This document shows, piece after piece, positions 16,140-34,373 of a stretch of DNA of 64,000 nucleotides (within the stretch, counting starts at the first letter, position 1; every line of letters begins with the position of its first letter). This stretch comes from Mugil cephalus (taxonomy: Eukaryota; Chordata; Actinopteri; Mugiliformes; Mugilidae). The stretch spans positions 20,678,697 to 20,742,696 of the forward strand of contig NC_061774.1 in assembly GCF_022458985.1 (NCBI RefSeq), given 5' to 3'. Both the position numbers and the translations under genes were made by a program. Under the pieces are notes generated by a model that had not been told where the DNA came from, ran no database searches, and was given only the letters and a program-made list of their open reading frames with translations.

Positions 16140-19100
16140 ATGTCGACGAGCCACGTTAAAGACCCCAGCTTTCTAGGAGGAAGAATACCTCCAGAAATCG
16201 AGTCGCTGTCGAAAAACCTGAAGGATGTGGATCACGAGCTGTTCAGAAAAATACTGAAAGGTAGATTAAACTGCTGGTGTGATAGATAACCATCTCCCTG
16301 AAACTGCTATCTGAAACCTCTCTCATTATGGACCTGGCTCTATAATGTGTCCATCTGTCTGAATATGTTGCATAAACCATTGGCACGAAACAACAATAAT
16401 ATTTATAGCTGCTCAGTTTGTGATGTTGGCAAACTTGGTGTGAAAGCTTCGTGGTGTTTGCATGAATCTGGTGACCTGCCCATTCTCTCCATTTATGCAT
16501 GCAGCAATAAACTCATTTTACACTTAAGTACTAGTCCTTGAAGCCAGGGGTGAATTAATGAGCGTGTGAATTGTCCTGTGTGCAGCTTTGGTCAGTGCCC
16601 TGGAGGGGAAGGACTGCAGGGAGGTGATGAAGTCCATAGCCGAGAGCTGTGTCGTCCCACAGGAGAGGCTCAGCCACATCATAGCCGGGATGCATCGAGT
16701 GCTGTCTGAGGCCATCCGCGTCCCCACATCATTACTTAAACAAGAGGTAAAACCCTGGTAATCTTACACCTATACAATGTTTATAGTGACTTCATTAATG
16801 TCAAGATGAATATTAAAGTGGAAATGTATGTGTCAACGTGTTGTTTTTGTCCCTGTTCAGGCTTTTAAGGAAGATCTAAGAGAACTGAGGCAAGGCCCAT
16901 CATTATTATCTCATTATATTATTAGTTTACACTATAGCTTATTCCCAAAATACTTAAATTGTCGTTTCTTTCGTGTCACGTCATTAGGATACCTGAAGAC
17001 TTCATCACAGATTTCTCCAGTGTGGTTTTTGGAAATCGGTATGTTGAGCTCTCATCTAGTCTACTTGATGTAGCTACGTGCAGTACTGAACTTTCTTCTA
17101 AATATATACAATCTGCATTCCAGGACAGTGTTGCATTCAGGTACAGCTTCTTTGTGTTGTGCTACATCCCTCTTCTTTGTATTTTTAGCCGTGCGCTTCT
17201 AGAGGCAGCTGCCTCCCAGAACGATCCTCACCTCCCCACACTGGAAGAATTCAAATGGAGAGTGGATGTTACCATTTCTACAAGGTGAGATCACGGGAGG
17301 CTGCTATGTAACATATGTGTATAATAAGTTACATACTGGGAAAAGTGAGATATACTGACCCATAAAACATGATATATTCTGTACTGCTCTCTGGTATTAT
17401 CTTATCTAAATTACTGCGTGGAAGTTTGGTTAAACGCTTACAAAAGCAACCTACAAACAATATGCACACTGCAAAAAAGAGCCATCAGGATCATAAATAA
17501 CGTGGGAACCCCGGGAAAACACCAACAAACAGTTAATTAAAGTCACATGCAGTTAAATTTAGGGATTTGGTGGAATTCAAAGTGAGAAATAATCTACTTC
17601 CTAACAATATACAAAACACGTTCATGGACATAGAGGAGGGTTATGATCTCAGAGGGAATTTAAACTTTAAAACATCACTGTTTTCACACAACAAATAAAA
17701 GCATGTGCACATCTGTTCATCCCACTCCTTTTCAAACATTACCAGTAATTTGTGTTACTTATTGGATGTGCTTTGATTTTTCTGTCTTTTGTTTCTTTTT
17801 CAATTGTATATGCATTTGCATAATTTCTTTTCTTTCGAATGTTTGAAATAAATACTTAAAACCAAGCTAAATAAACTAAACTAAACAATTTGCATACACA
17901 GGAAATCCAGAGAGACATCATTTGACTGACCAGTATCAAATTAACCAAGTGTGTATCTTTGTCTGTCCACCCAGCTCTTTGGCCAGAGCGCTGCAGCCCT
18001 CTGTTCTCATGCAGATGAAGCTATCGGACGGGAGGTTTCACCGCTTCGAGGTACCTTATCGGCTGACATGTAAATGCTCTTATGCTGCTGGTGGTCTGGA
18101 ATCGTTTGCTTAGTTCCCTTTTTTTATTACCAGCTCTGAATTATATAAATATAGGTCAGCACGAGTCCTAAGTCCTTTAATAAAAAGGGTTCAGTCGTGA
18201 TGATTGCATTCCATCATAGCTATTGTTAGAATACAAACACAAATCCAACAAGCACATTAAGCCGAACACACAGTCTCAAAAGTTACTGGGTAAATATTAC
18301 ACTTCATCCATCCATGTATTTTATGTTAAAAATAAATACAAATAATTGTTTCAGAAACAGGTAGATTTCCTGTGGATGTTTATTTTGTCGACATGACCAG
18401 TGCTGGTTTGTATTTCCAGTTTATCTACAGCCACGGTGTTAGAGAGGTCTGTTATTACTCACCGCGCTAATTCAGGATTCAGAGCCTGATTCAATTGTTA
18501 CCTAATGAGATCACAGTGGAAAACTGGTGTAACATTTATTAGTGTTGACGCCGTTGTTTTTTCTGTTAATCTGTTTCTGCTTGCTCCACGTATTGTATGA
18601 ACCGTCCCTGTCTTTTAGTTTTAGTGGTCTCAGACCCACTATGATCCTGATAAACATGTTTGCTAGTCATAGGGGCAGGAACAGCAATTAGTAGGGAGTG
18701 ACGAATGGCCGAGCCGACAGGAAGCGAGAAGCTCAGCAGCAAATTAGTGAGAGACCATGCTCAGCAGGGGGCGCCATACTCCACACCTGACTCGTATCAC
18801 GCTATAGCTTCTGTATTAGAGAGTTCAGTTAACGAATGTGGACAGAAGCAGGAGGGCGGACTCCTACTATAGATGACACTCTAACTAGCGCGGTGGTTAC
18901 GTAATCAGATTAAAGCGGAATTAGAAGATTAGAAGCAACATCATCCAATGGGTATATTCCACTGATGGGCGTATCTTACTTCTAGCGGATATTGGGCTTT
19001 TTAGGAACAGTCACTTCTTAGAACTGAAGAGATGACGAAAGACACACAGAAGAGGGGACTTTGCCTTCTTTGTCTGTTTATTAGCAGATGCGTCTTTTCC

Positions 19101-19859
19101 ATTTCAGCTGCAAACAGTTTAAACACAGGGTCTAGATCAGGCCGCAGGCCAAAAGCTCCCAGGGGGTCGAAAAAATCACTGGTGGATTAGACATTTTAAA
19201 TATTGATTTTAAATTTTCCCCCACAAATTTAAGTTTCTTTGAATACACATTAACATGAATCCAATATATTTTAGTAATGGGATAAGGAACAGCTTAATAT
19301 TGAATGCAAAATGATATTAATAGTGTATATTTATAAATAACACAAGGCTGAGTTTAATATAGAACACATTAAGTAGGTCCCTGTGTAATTTCTCCATCAG
19401 TTTGGGGCCCTTTGCCTGAAAAAGACCTGTGGTCTAGAGGGACAGAAATTAAAGGGGTTATAACTAATAATAATAAAAACTTAGACTTAAACTTAGACAA
19501 ACTTTAATGATAAACTAGGGAGATTACTTTGTCACCACAGCTTTGTGTAATATTAACATAAACACAAGAAAGATAAAATGAGATTAAAGTAAAATAAAAA
19601 TAAAAAGTGTAATCAAAACAAAAACCCAGCCCACGTTTGACAGAAGGTTTAGGATGCATTAGTTTCGGATTGCAGTTGTTTTTCTAGCAGCGCACTAGTC
19701 ATTTTCTTGCCTGACGCCTTGTGTGACGTGAATTGTCGTCGTCTCTTCCTTGTCCAGGTGCCCGTGTCTAAATTCCACGAGCTCCGTTACAACGTGGCTT
19801 TGATCCTCAAAGAGATGAACGACCTGGAGAAGAGGAGCATTCTCAAGATCCAGGACTGA
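16140..19859 (+). CDS. commd5: COMM domain-containing protein 5
   Basis: Seven exons (16140-16260, 16586-16746, 16861-16889, 16988-17038, 17189-17284, 17975-18050, 19758-19859) join in frame to 211 residues; human COMMD5 has 224. The start gives MSTSHVKDPSFLGGRIPPEI. Residues 1-120 form the helical N-terminal HN region (EGKDCREVMKSIAES, HIIAGMHRVLSEA, IPEDFITDFSSVVFG). Residues about 139-205 are the COMM domain, with the signature FKWRVDVTIS (W144), then ALQPSVLMQMKLSDG and FHELRYNVALILKEM. COMMD5 is one of ten COMMD subunits of the Commander complex. With CCDC22, CCDC93 and Retriever, this complex recycles membrane proteins from endosomes. Intron 3 has a GC donor (16890-16891), and exon 3 is only 29 nt. 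The N terminus is shorter than in mammals, a common difference. Head-to-head with fam199x. Confidence 0.96.
17380..17870 (+). mobile_element. L2-type LINE fragment in commd5 intron 5
   Basis: A broken frame gives YCSEVW-like, LQTICTLQKRAIRIINNVGT, then KVRNNLLPNNIQ and GYDLRGNLNF. This is the C-terminal end of the reverse-transcriptase polyprotein of L2/Maui-type LINEs in fish. It ends in an AT-rich tail with AAATAAATAC. The 5' part is missing, as usual for 5'-truncated insertions, and stops and frameshifts interrupt the frame. Confidence 0.7.
18455..18900. mobile_element. Possible MITE in commd5 intron 6
   Basis: ATTACTCACCGCGCTAATT at the left and the inverse of GTAACCACCGCGCTAGTT at the right suggest imperfect inverted termini around about 446 bp of non-coding DNA. 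The termini match at roughly 14 of 18 positions. No target duplication was identified. Confidence 0.35.
19125..19440 (+). mobile_element. hAT-like nonautonomous element (GGGGTCGC family), copy 1
   Basis: This shares long stretches with the copies at 23705-23960 and 38218-38880 (inverted): a GGGGGTCG-type end, then TTGATTAGACATTTT-like, CCCCCACAAATTTAA, ACATGAATCCAATATATTTT, and finally GCCTGAAAAAGACC near the right end. It is non-coding and lies in intron 6 of commd5. Confidence 0.6.
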
Positions 19860-21834
19860 CGAACCGTTAATATCGTTGTTATTTCACTGTCACCTCTGCT
19901 TGGTCTTTCAGATCCAGTGGAGGTTTTTTTGTACATTATTAGTCATTTGTAACGCAGTATTATCATGAAAGGTAGTAACAACGATCTTACGCTCTGAGGG
20001 TGTTGGCATCCAACGTGCTCGACTGTTGACGGAGAGTAAAAAGATAAGCTGTAATTCCTTGTATTTAAAATCATTTTCTGCCTGTAAATGATTCCAGATG
20101 TGATTACCAGAGGCCACCTCTCTTTCTTTTCTTTTCCGTCTTTGTCCTTGCTTTCCCTTTTTACCTCGGCTGACCGGCTCATTGCTATGCGACAGTTGTT
20201 GTTTTGTTCTTGCCTTAGCGTTCGGCCGCTAATCTTTCATCTGCACATTTCCGCTTTCTTGTTCGGCAGCTTCGTGTCTGCTTCTTCTCCTCAGCACTGA
20301 TATATTTTTTTTTATTCATCAGCCACTTGTAATAGATCCCATGTGCCTTGATGTCTCGTATCCACCTGCGTATATTAACGTTTGAGTTTGTAAGGACATT
20401 TGAGACACCTGCAGAGTCTCCATTGTGCCAAAATACAAACTCAGCTGTCCTCCTCGCTAATTTGACTGGTGTCATGTGATGAGCCCTCTTGAGACGTTGA
20501 GATTGAACATTTTGTTCACCCGCCTCTGAAACACGTTGAGAACGAACAACTTATTATTTTTTTTATATAAATCAGACTGAACAATTTAAAAAGTGAAATG
20601 ATATTTTTCCTTATGTTATGTATGTGTTTTCCACAGTAACACCAAGATTCTGTCTTTTTAAACACGTTTCTGCATTAAAATCTGTCACTGTGTCGCTATA
20701 TTTGCCGATAATAGATGTTTTGTTCAGTTTCTTTACAGTGTTGGAGAAATCACCATTCATATGGTTCTCAATACCTGTAGTTAGAACAGCGACATCACAG
20801 ACTTTCTGGAAGAACATTCATTTTATGTAGCGGCTTGTCCTCTGGAGGGGGACTTGAACCTGTCCCAGCCGTCATTGGGACGAGAGGCGGGGTAAACCCT
20901 GGACAGTAGTGATGTTCGATACCACAGATTTCCTTTTCAATCTGATACTAAGTAAAATTCAGGCTGATGCTTGGTTGTAAACACACACTAATGTGTCTGG
21001 TAAACCTAAAAACCTACAAATTTCAAGTCATACCTTCATAAAGAATACAAGACATTGGGGTAATTTATTTATTTATTCTAAACTCATACGTATTTTGGGG
21101 TAGTGGCCTCATTTACTATGTAGCTGAGCTAATGCAACAACAGAAAAACCAAACACAATCATACAAAATAGGTGAATCATAAATACTAAACTACTTTTAA
21201 ATCTAGTTTCCCACATTGACAGAAAAATTATCAAAATAATGAGTTGCCCTATTGATGATCCTATTTCTTTGTAAATGAAGTTATTGAGACCGAAGTATCT
21301 CAATAATTATCTGAAATGAAAGTTGGCACACATGTTCATGTGGCCATTATCACAGATCAACACCTTCCTTTAACTCTATCTCAACTCCAACTCATCAGGC
21401 ATTCGAATTTCAATTTCTCACTTACTTAAATACTTAACTACTCAAACTGTCATTCTCACCACACATACTAAGATGAGTAAGTGTTATCATGCTGAGATGC
21501 CCAATATGAAGTAAAGTGAACATGTGAAAAATGACTTTCTGTCAACGTTGTCATTGTGAGGACGACCTCACAGAGCAGATAGTCTCTAAACAGACTAGTT
21601 ATGTTGTTACTGTATCGTCAGCTCATATATTTAACATCAGGAATCCAGACAAAAATGGCTGATAGTGTTAGCGGGTTTAACTAAATATATTTGGTTGAAA
21701 AATAAAAGATGAAAAGATGTCTGATTTAGTCCATAAAATAATGACGTTGTGTATTTGGGGGGTAGATGTCTTTAAAAATGTAATAATATGTTGTTTTTCA
21801 GGAAAAAAAAGGAAAATAGTGTGAATTTTACAGT
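19860..21834 (+). other. commd5 3' flank
   Basis: The first part is presumably commd5 3' UTR. Beyond about 20.7 kb it is AT-rich intergenic DNA without coding signal. The short open frames in both strands do not resemble known proteins and lack splice support. Confidence 0.4.
20674..20679 (+). terminator. commd5: Weak candidate polyadenylation signal of commd5
   Basis: An ATTAAA hexamer lies 815 nt after the stop codon. No AATAAA occurs in the first kilobase of the 3' flank, so this variant is the best I can see. Placement is uncertain. Confidence 0.25.
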
Positions 21835-22200
21835 TTAACCCTGATGTTTTGTTGCAGGTCAAATTGACTCATGTAAAACTTCTAAAATTCAGTATTTTTC
21901 TGTATGAAACCTCTTCTGCTCATCTTAATGAGTGTCATCTACATATAAAGTGAAAATTAATAAATTCAGGGTCAGTTTGGGTCAATTTGACCCTAAAAGG
22001 GGAGTTCTTCTCACGCTAACAAGAAAAAATAAATAAAATAATAAGATTTAAATAAAATTGAACAAAACATCAATGTTGAGTAAAACTAGATATAAAAGAC
22101 ATTTATGCTAATGTTTTTGTTTCTGACACGTTTAGATAATTAAGCTTGACCCAGGAACATCATTGCTGTTCATTAGAAATTAACATAACAGGAGGGTTAA
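21835..22200. mobile_element. piggyBac-like MITE with TTAA ends
   Basis: The element runs from TTAACCCTGATGTTTTG at the left to the inverse of TTAACCCTCCTGTTATG at the right, each starting in the TTAA target duplicated by piggyBac transposases. Inside are GGTCAAATTGACTC and GGTCAATTTGACCC, typical of this fish family. It is 366 bp and non-coding. Confidence 0.7.
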
Positions 22201-23704
22201 ATTGTACTAATTCACCAAAAAATACCATTTAAACATATACATCCAGCCCTTCTCTGCTGAACCTGCGTGATAATACTGCCTTTAAACCAGTACCTTTCAT
22301 GATTCACATACAGGTGCTGCTTTTTGTACATTTTCACTGAAAAATACCAAAGTAACAACGTTGTTAATCTACAATATAAACTTTTTTCTGCTAAGATTTC
22401 TTAAAAACTGTAGAATTTGTAAATTATCATTGTTTAAACCTAATATTTGTTAGTTGTCTTGTAACGTTGTTCCACATTTTAACCTTTTAATGTTTATTTT
22501 TGCTCTTAATACAACAGATTTATGTTTTACAGTGTTAAAACTGGCCACGTGTTTAATACCTAGTAAATTAATTTGAGAAGATGTAAAGAAAGGGGAAAAA
22601 ACAAGCTCTACACAACAAGTAAAATGTCTACGGTAACCAAAAACATCTATTTAATTAGTATTTTACGTATTGCATGATTAAAACTCTGTGGATTGTTTTC
22701 ACGTGAAAGTTGAAAACATCACTGACGTTTGTTTCTAACTGAATGAGGTTTCCATGCTGGTAAAAGGACATAGTTATTCTTATAAAGTTAACAAATTTCA
22801 AACTGATATTGGTCCTAAGTCTTGGTGAGTATGTACAAGTGAAGTCCTTCACCGTGACATCATCACACAAATATCCTTCTGTCTCCGCAGCCAAGTAAGA
22901 CCTTGTATAATAGCGCGCTGGGGTGACTTTGGGGATAACTGATTGTCCCAGCCCAGTATACAACGTCCAGACAGTCTGCGCTGGAAGACCTTCCCAGACT
23001 GCAGAGCTGGCCTATTTAGTGGCACACACAACAAAAATGTCAAGGTGTGAAGGAATAAGAGGATCGCCGGCTGTGTTGTGCTTGCGTAATGCGGAGTCCT
23101 CATTTCCATATATGCCAGTCCGTCTGTTAATACATGTGGGCCAGTCGGCCTCTGTCTCCTGAGGTGGACACGGGAGTCAGCACTCGTGTCTGTGTGTGGG
23201 ATTGAGTTCACGGGCTAGACCGGCCGACCTATATTATCAGCGGCGGCAGCGGCGGCGGCTACTACTGCGATGGACACCGAGTAACTGACTAGCTCATAAT
23301 TCCCCCCCCCCCCCCCCCTCCACACACGCTCCAGACTCCACTTTGGCAAATAGGTTTTAGGTTTGGGAAGTGCAGTAAATACCGGTGATAGGTTTCCGGT
23401 GATGCTAATAATACCCGGTATAGGCTAGTATCCGAACAATCCCTTAAACACGGTCATTAACTCTAACCTTCGCCACATGCTTCTAATTCTAGTCTTAGTT
23501 AACTCTGAATTACTTTGTTACGCGATAATGCGAAACTGTGGTCAAACAGTGGACACGTTTCCAAAAAAAAAACAAAAAAAAAAACTGACTTAATCATTTA
23601 TTTACATTTTGCATTATATGCATCTTTTTATACTTTTTATTTTTTTAGGCATTTGGGTGGATGGCTAAATCTCTTGAATCACTATAAATATCTATCTAAA
23701 ACAT
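22201..23704. other. Intergenic, with poly-C and GGC tracts
   Basis: There is no gene. A slightly GC-richer stretch at 22900-23280 contains a short GGC/GCA repeat (about 23241-23258) and is followed by a 17-nt C run at 23302-23318. A minus-strand open frame of 120 codons (23211-22849) has no recognisable similarity or splice context, and I do not call it. Confidence 0.4.
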
Positions 23705-23960
23705 AGGTTTTTAACAGGGGGGTCCGCGACCCCTAGGGGGGCTGTGGAGGTACTGCAGGGGGTGGGGTCGCAAAATCTTTGGTTGATTAGAAAATAGTTT
23801 TATATATTTTTTTTAATTCCCCCCCGCAAATTTAAAGTTCTTTAAATACATGTTAACATGAATCCAACATATTTTAGTAAAGGGTTAATATATAGCTTAA
23901 CATTGAGTGAAAAATTATAATAATGCTTTTATTTATTATTTATGAATAGCACTGGTTTAA
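23705..23960 (+). mobile_element. hAT-like nonautonomous element (GGGGTCGC family), copy 2
   Basis: This begins TTTTTAACAGGGGGGTCCGC and continues through GTCGCAAAATCTTTGGTTGA, CCCCCGCAAATTTAA and CATGAATCCAACATATTTTA. It matches copy 1 and, inverted, copy 3. The right end is missing. Confidence 0.65.
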
Positions 23961-24178
23961 TATATAGGATGCATATACCTTTTGATGTTCGAGTTCAAAT
24001 ACCAAATATTTCAAAAAGGTATTTTCTATTTATACGATCTAACTAATCACTGCATCCTTGATTATTTTGAGACATTCGGCTTGTATTTTTTATTTTTATT
24101 TTTTATTTTTTGGCCTGTGACTCCCAGTTATGGTTGTATTTTTGGTTATGGTTTTTATTTTTAATTAAAATTTAAATC

Positions 24179-24183
<5 letters not shown>

Positions 24184-24260
<77 letters not shown>
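24184..24260. repeat. (TA)n microsatellite
   Basis: About 77 nt of alternating T and A, interrupted once by TAATCACA. Likely polymorphic in length. Confidence 0.9.
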
Positions 24261-24264
<4 letters not shown>

Positions 24265-24967
24265 AAGAAAGTTTACTGGCCACACACTAATGGTCATTGC
24301 CGACAAAGACAAGTTGCAGCTGGAAACCTCTGTGACAAAGGATGAGCTTAAATAATTTTACAATCACGCTCTTACAGTCAAGAACAATAACTTTTACGAG
24401 CGGTGAATCAGAGCAGTAATTTTTCATTGTAACGTGAATGTCAGTTATATCACGCCATGGTCTGATCTCACCATAACGCCATCACTGGTGCGCCAAGTGA
24501 GGCGTGATATTGTCGTTATGCAAACCTTTTTTTATGTAGCGATGAGTGACTGGCTAAACCTCAGAGCTCTGGTGAACTGTCACGGTTATCAAACCGAGGC
24601 TGCGTCAAACAGAAAGATGACACAAGACGGTCTGTTCTGTGTGAATCACTGATTTGTTTGTTTTCAGATGTAAAATCTTTGAGAGGGAGCCGAGCAGGTT
24701 TACCTTCCAGGAGCTGGGTTTAATCCTAGTAAATATAAACCACTATATGTAAACTCACATGGCCGTTGCCATAACGCTGTGGAGGCATTGCCATATTAAG
24801 TGAAAAACCGCGTCCATAAAATAAGGATTTATCTTATCACAAGCGGCAAGTTGCTGATAACGCATTGTGTAAAATGGGGATGGGTTCACTGTTTTACCAT
24901 TTATAGTCATTTACAAATGGATTTTCAAATCTTTATCAAAAATGGAAAAATATTTCAGACATAAACT

Positions 24968-25433
24968 GACCAGGCATAACATTATGACCCCCTTCCTAAT
25001 ATTGTGTTGGTCTTTCTTGTGTCTCTAAATCAGCTGTGACTCATCAGTGAATGGACATGTGTCTTCTTCTGAGGGTGTCCTGTGGTGTCTGGTAGCAGAA
25101 TGTTGTTAGTGGGGGGACTTTTAGGTCTTATGGGCTGAGGGGGAATCATCCCACAGATACTACTACTACTGAATTTGGAGGCTGTTTTTTTTTTTTTTTT
25201 TTAAGTTATTCCTAACCCATTTTTGTGTGTTCCTGCTGTGTCATTGCTATGGGGTGTGGTGGGTGCATGGTCTGGTCTGGTCTAGGTGGGTGGCACATGT
25301 CTAAGTAACATCCGCATGAATGAATGCCAGGTCAAAAAGTTTCCCAGCAGAACACTGCATTGTCGCAAGACGATGGACAATGTTATTTACTTCTCCTGTC
25401 ACTGGTTTTAATGTAATGGCTGATCGGTGTACG
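24968..25433. mobile_element. Tc1/mariner-like deletion derivative
   Basis: The left end is CCAGGCATAACATTATGACC and the right end is AATGTAATGGCTGATCGGTG, the same terminal family as the element at 282-786. The interior carries ATTGCTATGGGGTG, GGTCTGGTCTAGGTGGGTGG and GTAACATCCGCATGAATG. The first two stretches recur inverted at about 48625-48668. No transposase frame survives. Confidence 0.75.
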
Positions 25434-25513
25434 TAGTAGTTTTCGGGGTCAGTTTGAAAAGTGCTGGTCTGTTACTAGGTTTTGTACTATTTAATTCAGA
25501 CACCCATAAATAT

Positions 25514-25542
25514 ATTATTATTATTATTATTATTATTATTAT
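25514..25542. repeat. (TTA)n microsatellite
   Basis: Nine to ten TTA units, 320 nt upstream of the lonrf3 promoter E-box. Confidence 0.9.
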
Positions 25543-25856
25543 GACGTGATATAAACTGGACTATAACGGGCTGACTTTGAGACTTTTCATTATATGGGTC
25601 ACATTACATACCTGGAATGACTTTCAGACAAGTAATACTCTTATTATATGTTGTCATTACGAGGGGAAGCTTACAACCGGCTGGGACCTCTGGAGCACCC
25701 CCCCCACCCGGGGTCCCACACTGACCCGTCACTGTTTACTGGAATCCCGCATGGGGGTCAGACAGCCTCCCGGCCCCTGGCCCCGACACCGAATCTGTTA
25801 CATGGCAGATTGTTTTGTAACACTTTTTCTAAACTCGACCAATGAGAACAACTGAC

Positions 25857-26077
25857 CGGCGTCACGTGACAAAACTTTTACGTAACTGTTTTTTTTTTTT
25901 TTTTTTTTTTTTTTTCCTCCCCTTGCCCCATTGAGAATAATATCGCCACTTCCCGGACTGGACTGTGCACATGAGGTGATATTAGTCTCAGCTGAGGACG
26001 TGAATGGCATCCGGGCCAGAGACGAGACATGTTCCACACAGATGAGACCACTGATGACTCCCATCCCTCGGCTCTGT
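25857..26077 (+). promoter_or_regulatory. lonrf3: lonrf3 promoter and 5' UTR
   Basis: The perfect palindrome GTCACGTGAC (25861-25870) is a CLEAR-type E-box bound by MiT/TFE or USF factors. A 26-nt T run follows at about 25890-25915, then the 5' UTR. Upstream ATGs occur at 25971 (a three-codon open frame) and at 26003 (a frame ending at 26044). They could dampen translation of the main frame. Confidence 0.5.
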
Positions 26078-33734
<7,657 letters not shown>

Positions 33735-34367
33735 TGTAGAGATCCCAGTACCCAGCTTTTCCTGCTCTCACTCCACTCCACTCCAGAGCAGCAGTTGACC
33801 TGTTGTTCTCACTTCTGATGCACAAGGAACGGATGTCGTCGCAGCTTTAGCTGTTGTAGCATCGATCTCATCCGCACGCTGACAGCAAACAAAGAAAATG
33901 TAGATCTGGTGAAACAGATAACTTCCATTCATCACGTTGTCGCCACAGTGGACAGGAAGAGCAAACCGCCCTGACCTGCACACTGAAGCTGCAACCAGAT
34001 AGGAGAAGAATCCCATAAATTGTCATGGCAATTTAGAAGTGTGTCTAGATGTGGGTTTTGAAGCGAATCATTATGCTCCGTTACAACGTTGTATGTCACT
34101 GTAATAATGCTAATACGCACAGGATTTAATGGTTTTTTTTTTTGTTTTTGTTTTGTCTAGCTTTTGTGCAGCAGTGAGCTGTGTCTAAAATGTCTTCAAA
34201 CTTCAGAAAATCTAAAAACAGTTTGCATTATTAAAAAAAAAAAAAGTGAGCTTCCTGTCTGAAAAAGCTTAAAAGCAAAAGTTCAGAAGCGTACATGGTA
34301 ACTGCCATTAATTCAACTAATACTGCGTGTCTTTAAATGTGCATATAAATCCTTCAAGAGACCAAAC

Positions 34368-34373
34368 AATAAA
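34368..34373 (+). terminator. lonrf3: Candidate polyadenylation signal of lonrf3
   Basis: An AATAAA lies 634 nt after the stop codon. An ATTAAA in an A-rich stretch at 34230-34235 is an alternative. Either would give a 3' UTR of 0.5-0.65 kb. Confidence 0.4.

Noticed and set aside
22849..23211. Minus-strand open frame of 120 codons in intergenic DNA
   Set aside because: No recognisable motif, splice context or codon bias. It lies among repeats and is compatible with chance.
24184..24260. TA repeat as a possible CRISPR-like or origin element
   Set aside because: It is pure dinucleotide sequence with no regular spacers. It is a microsatellite, and the window is eukaryotic.
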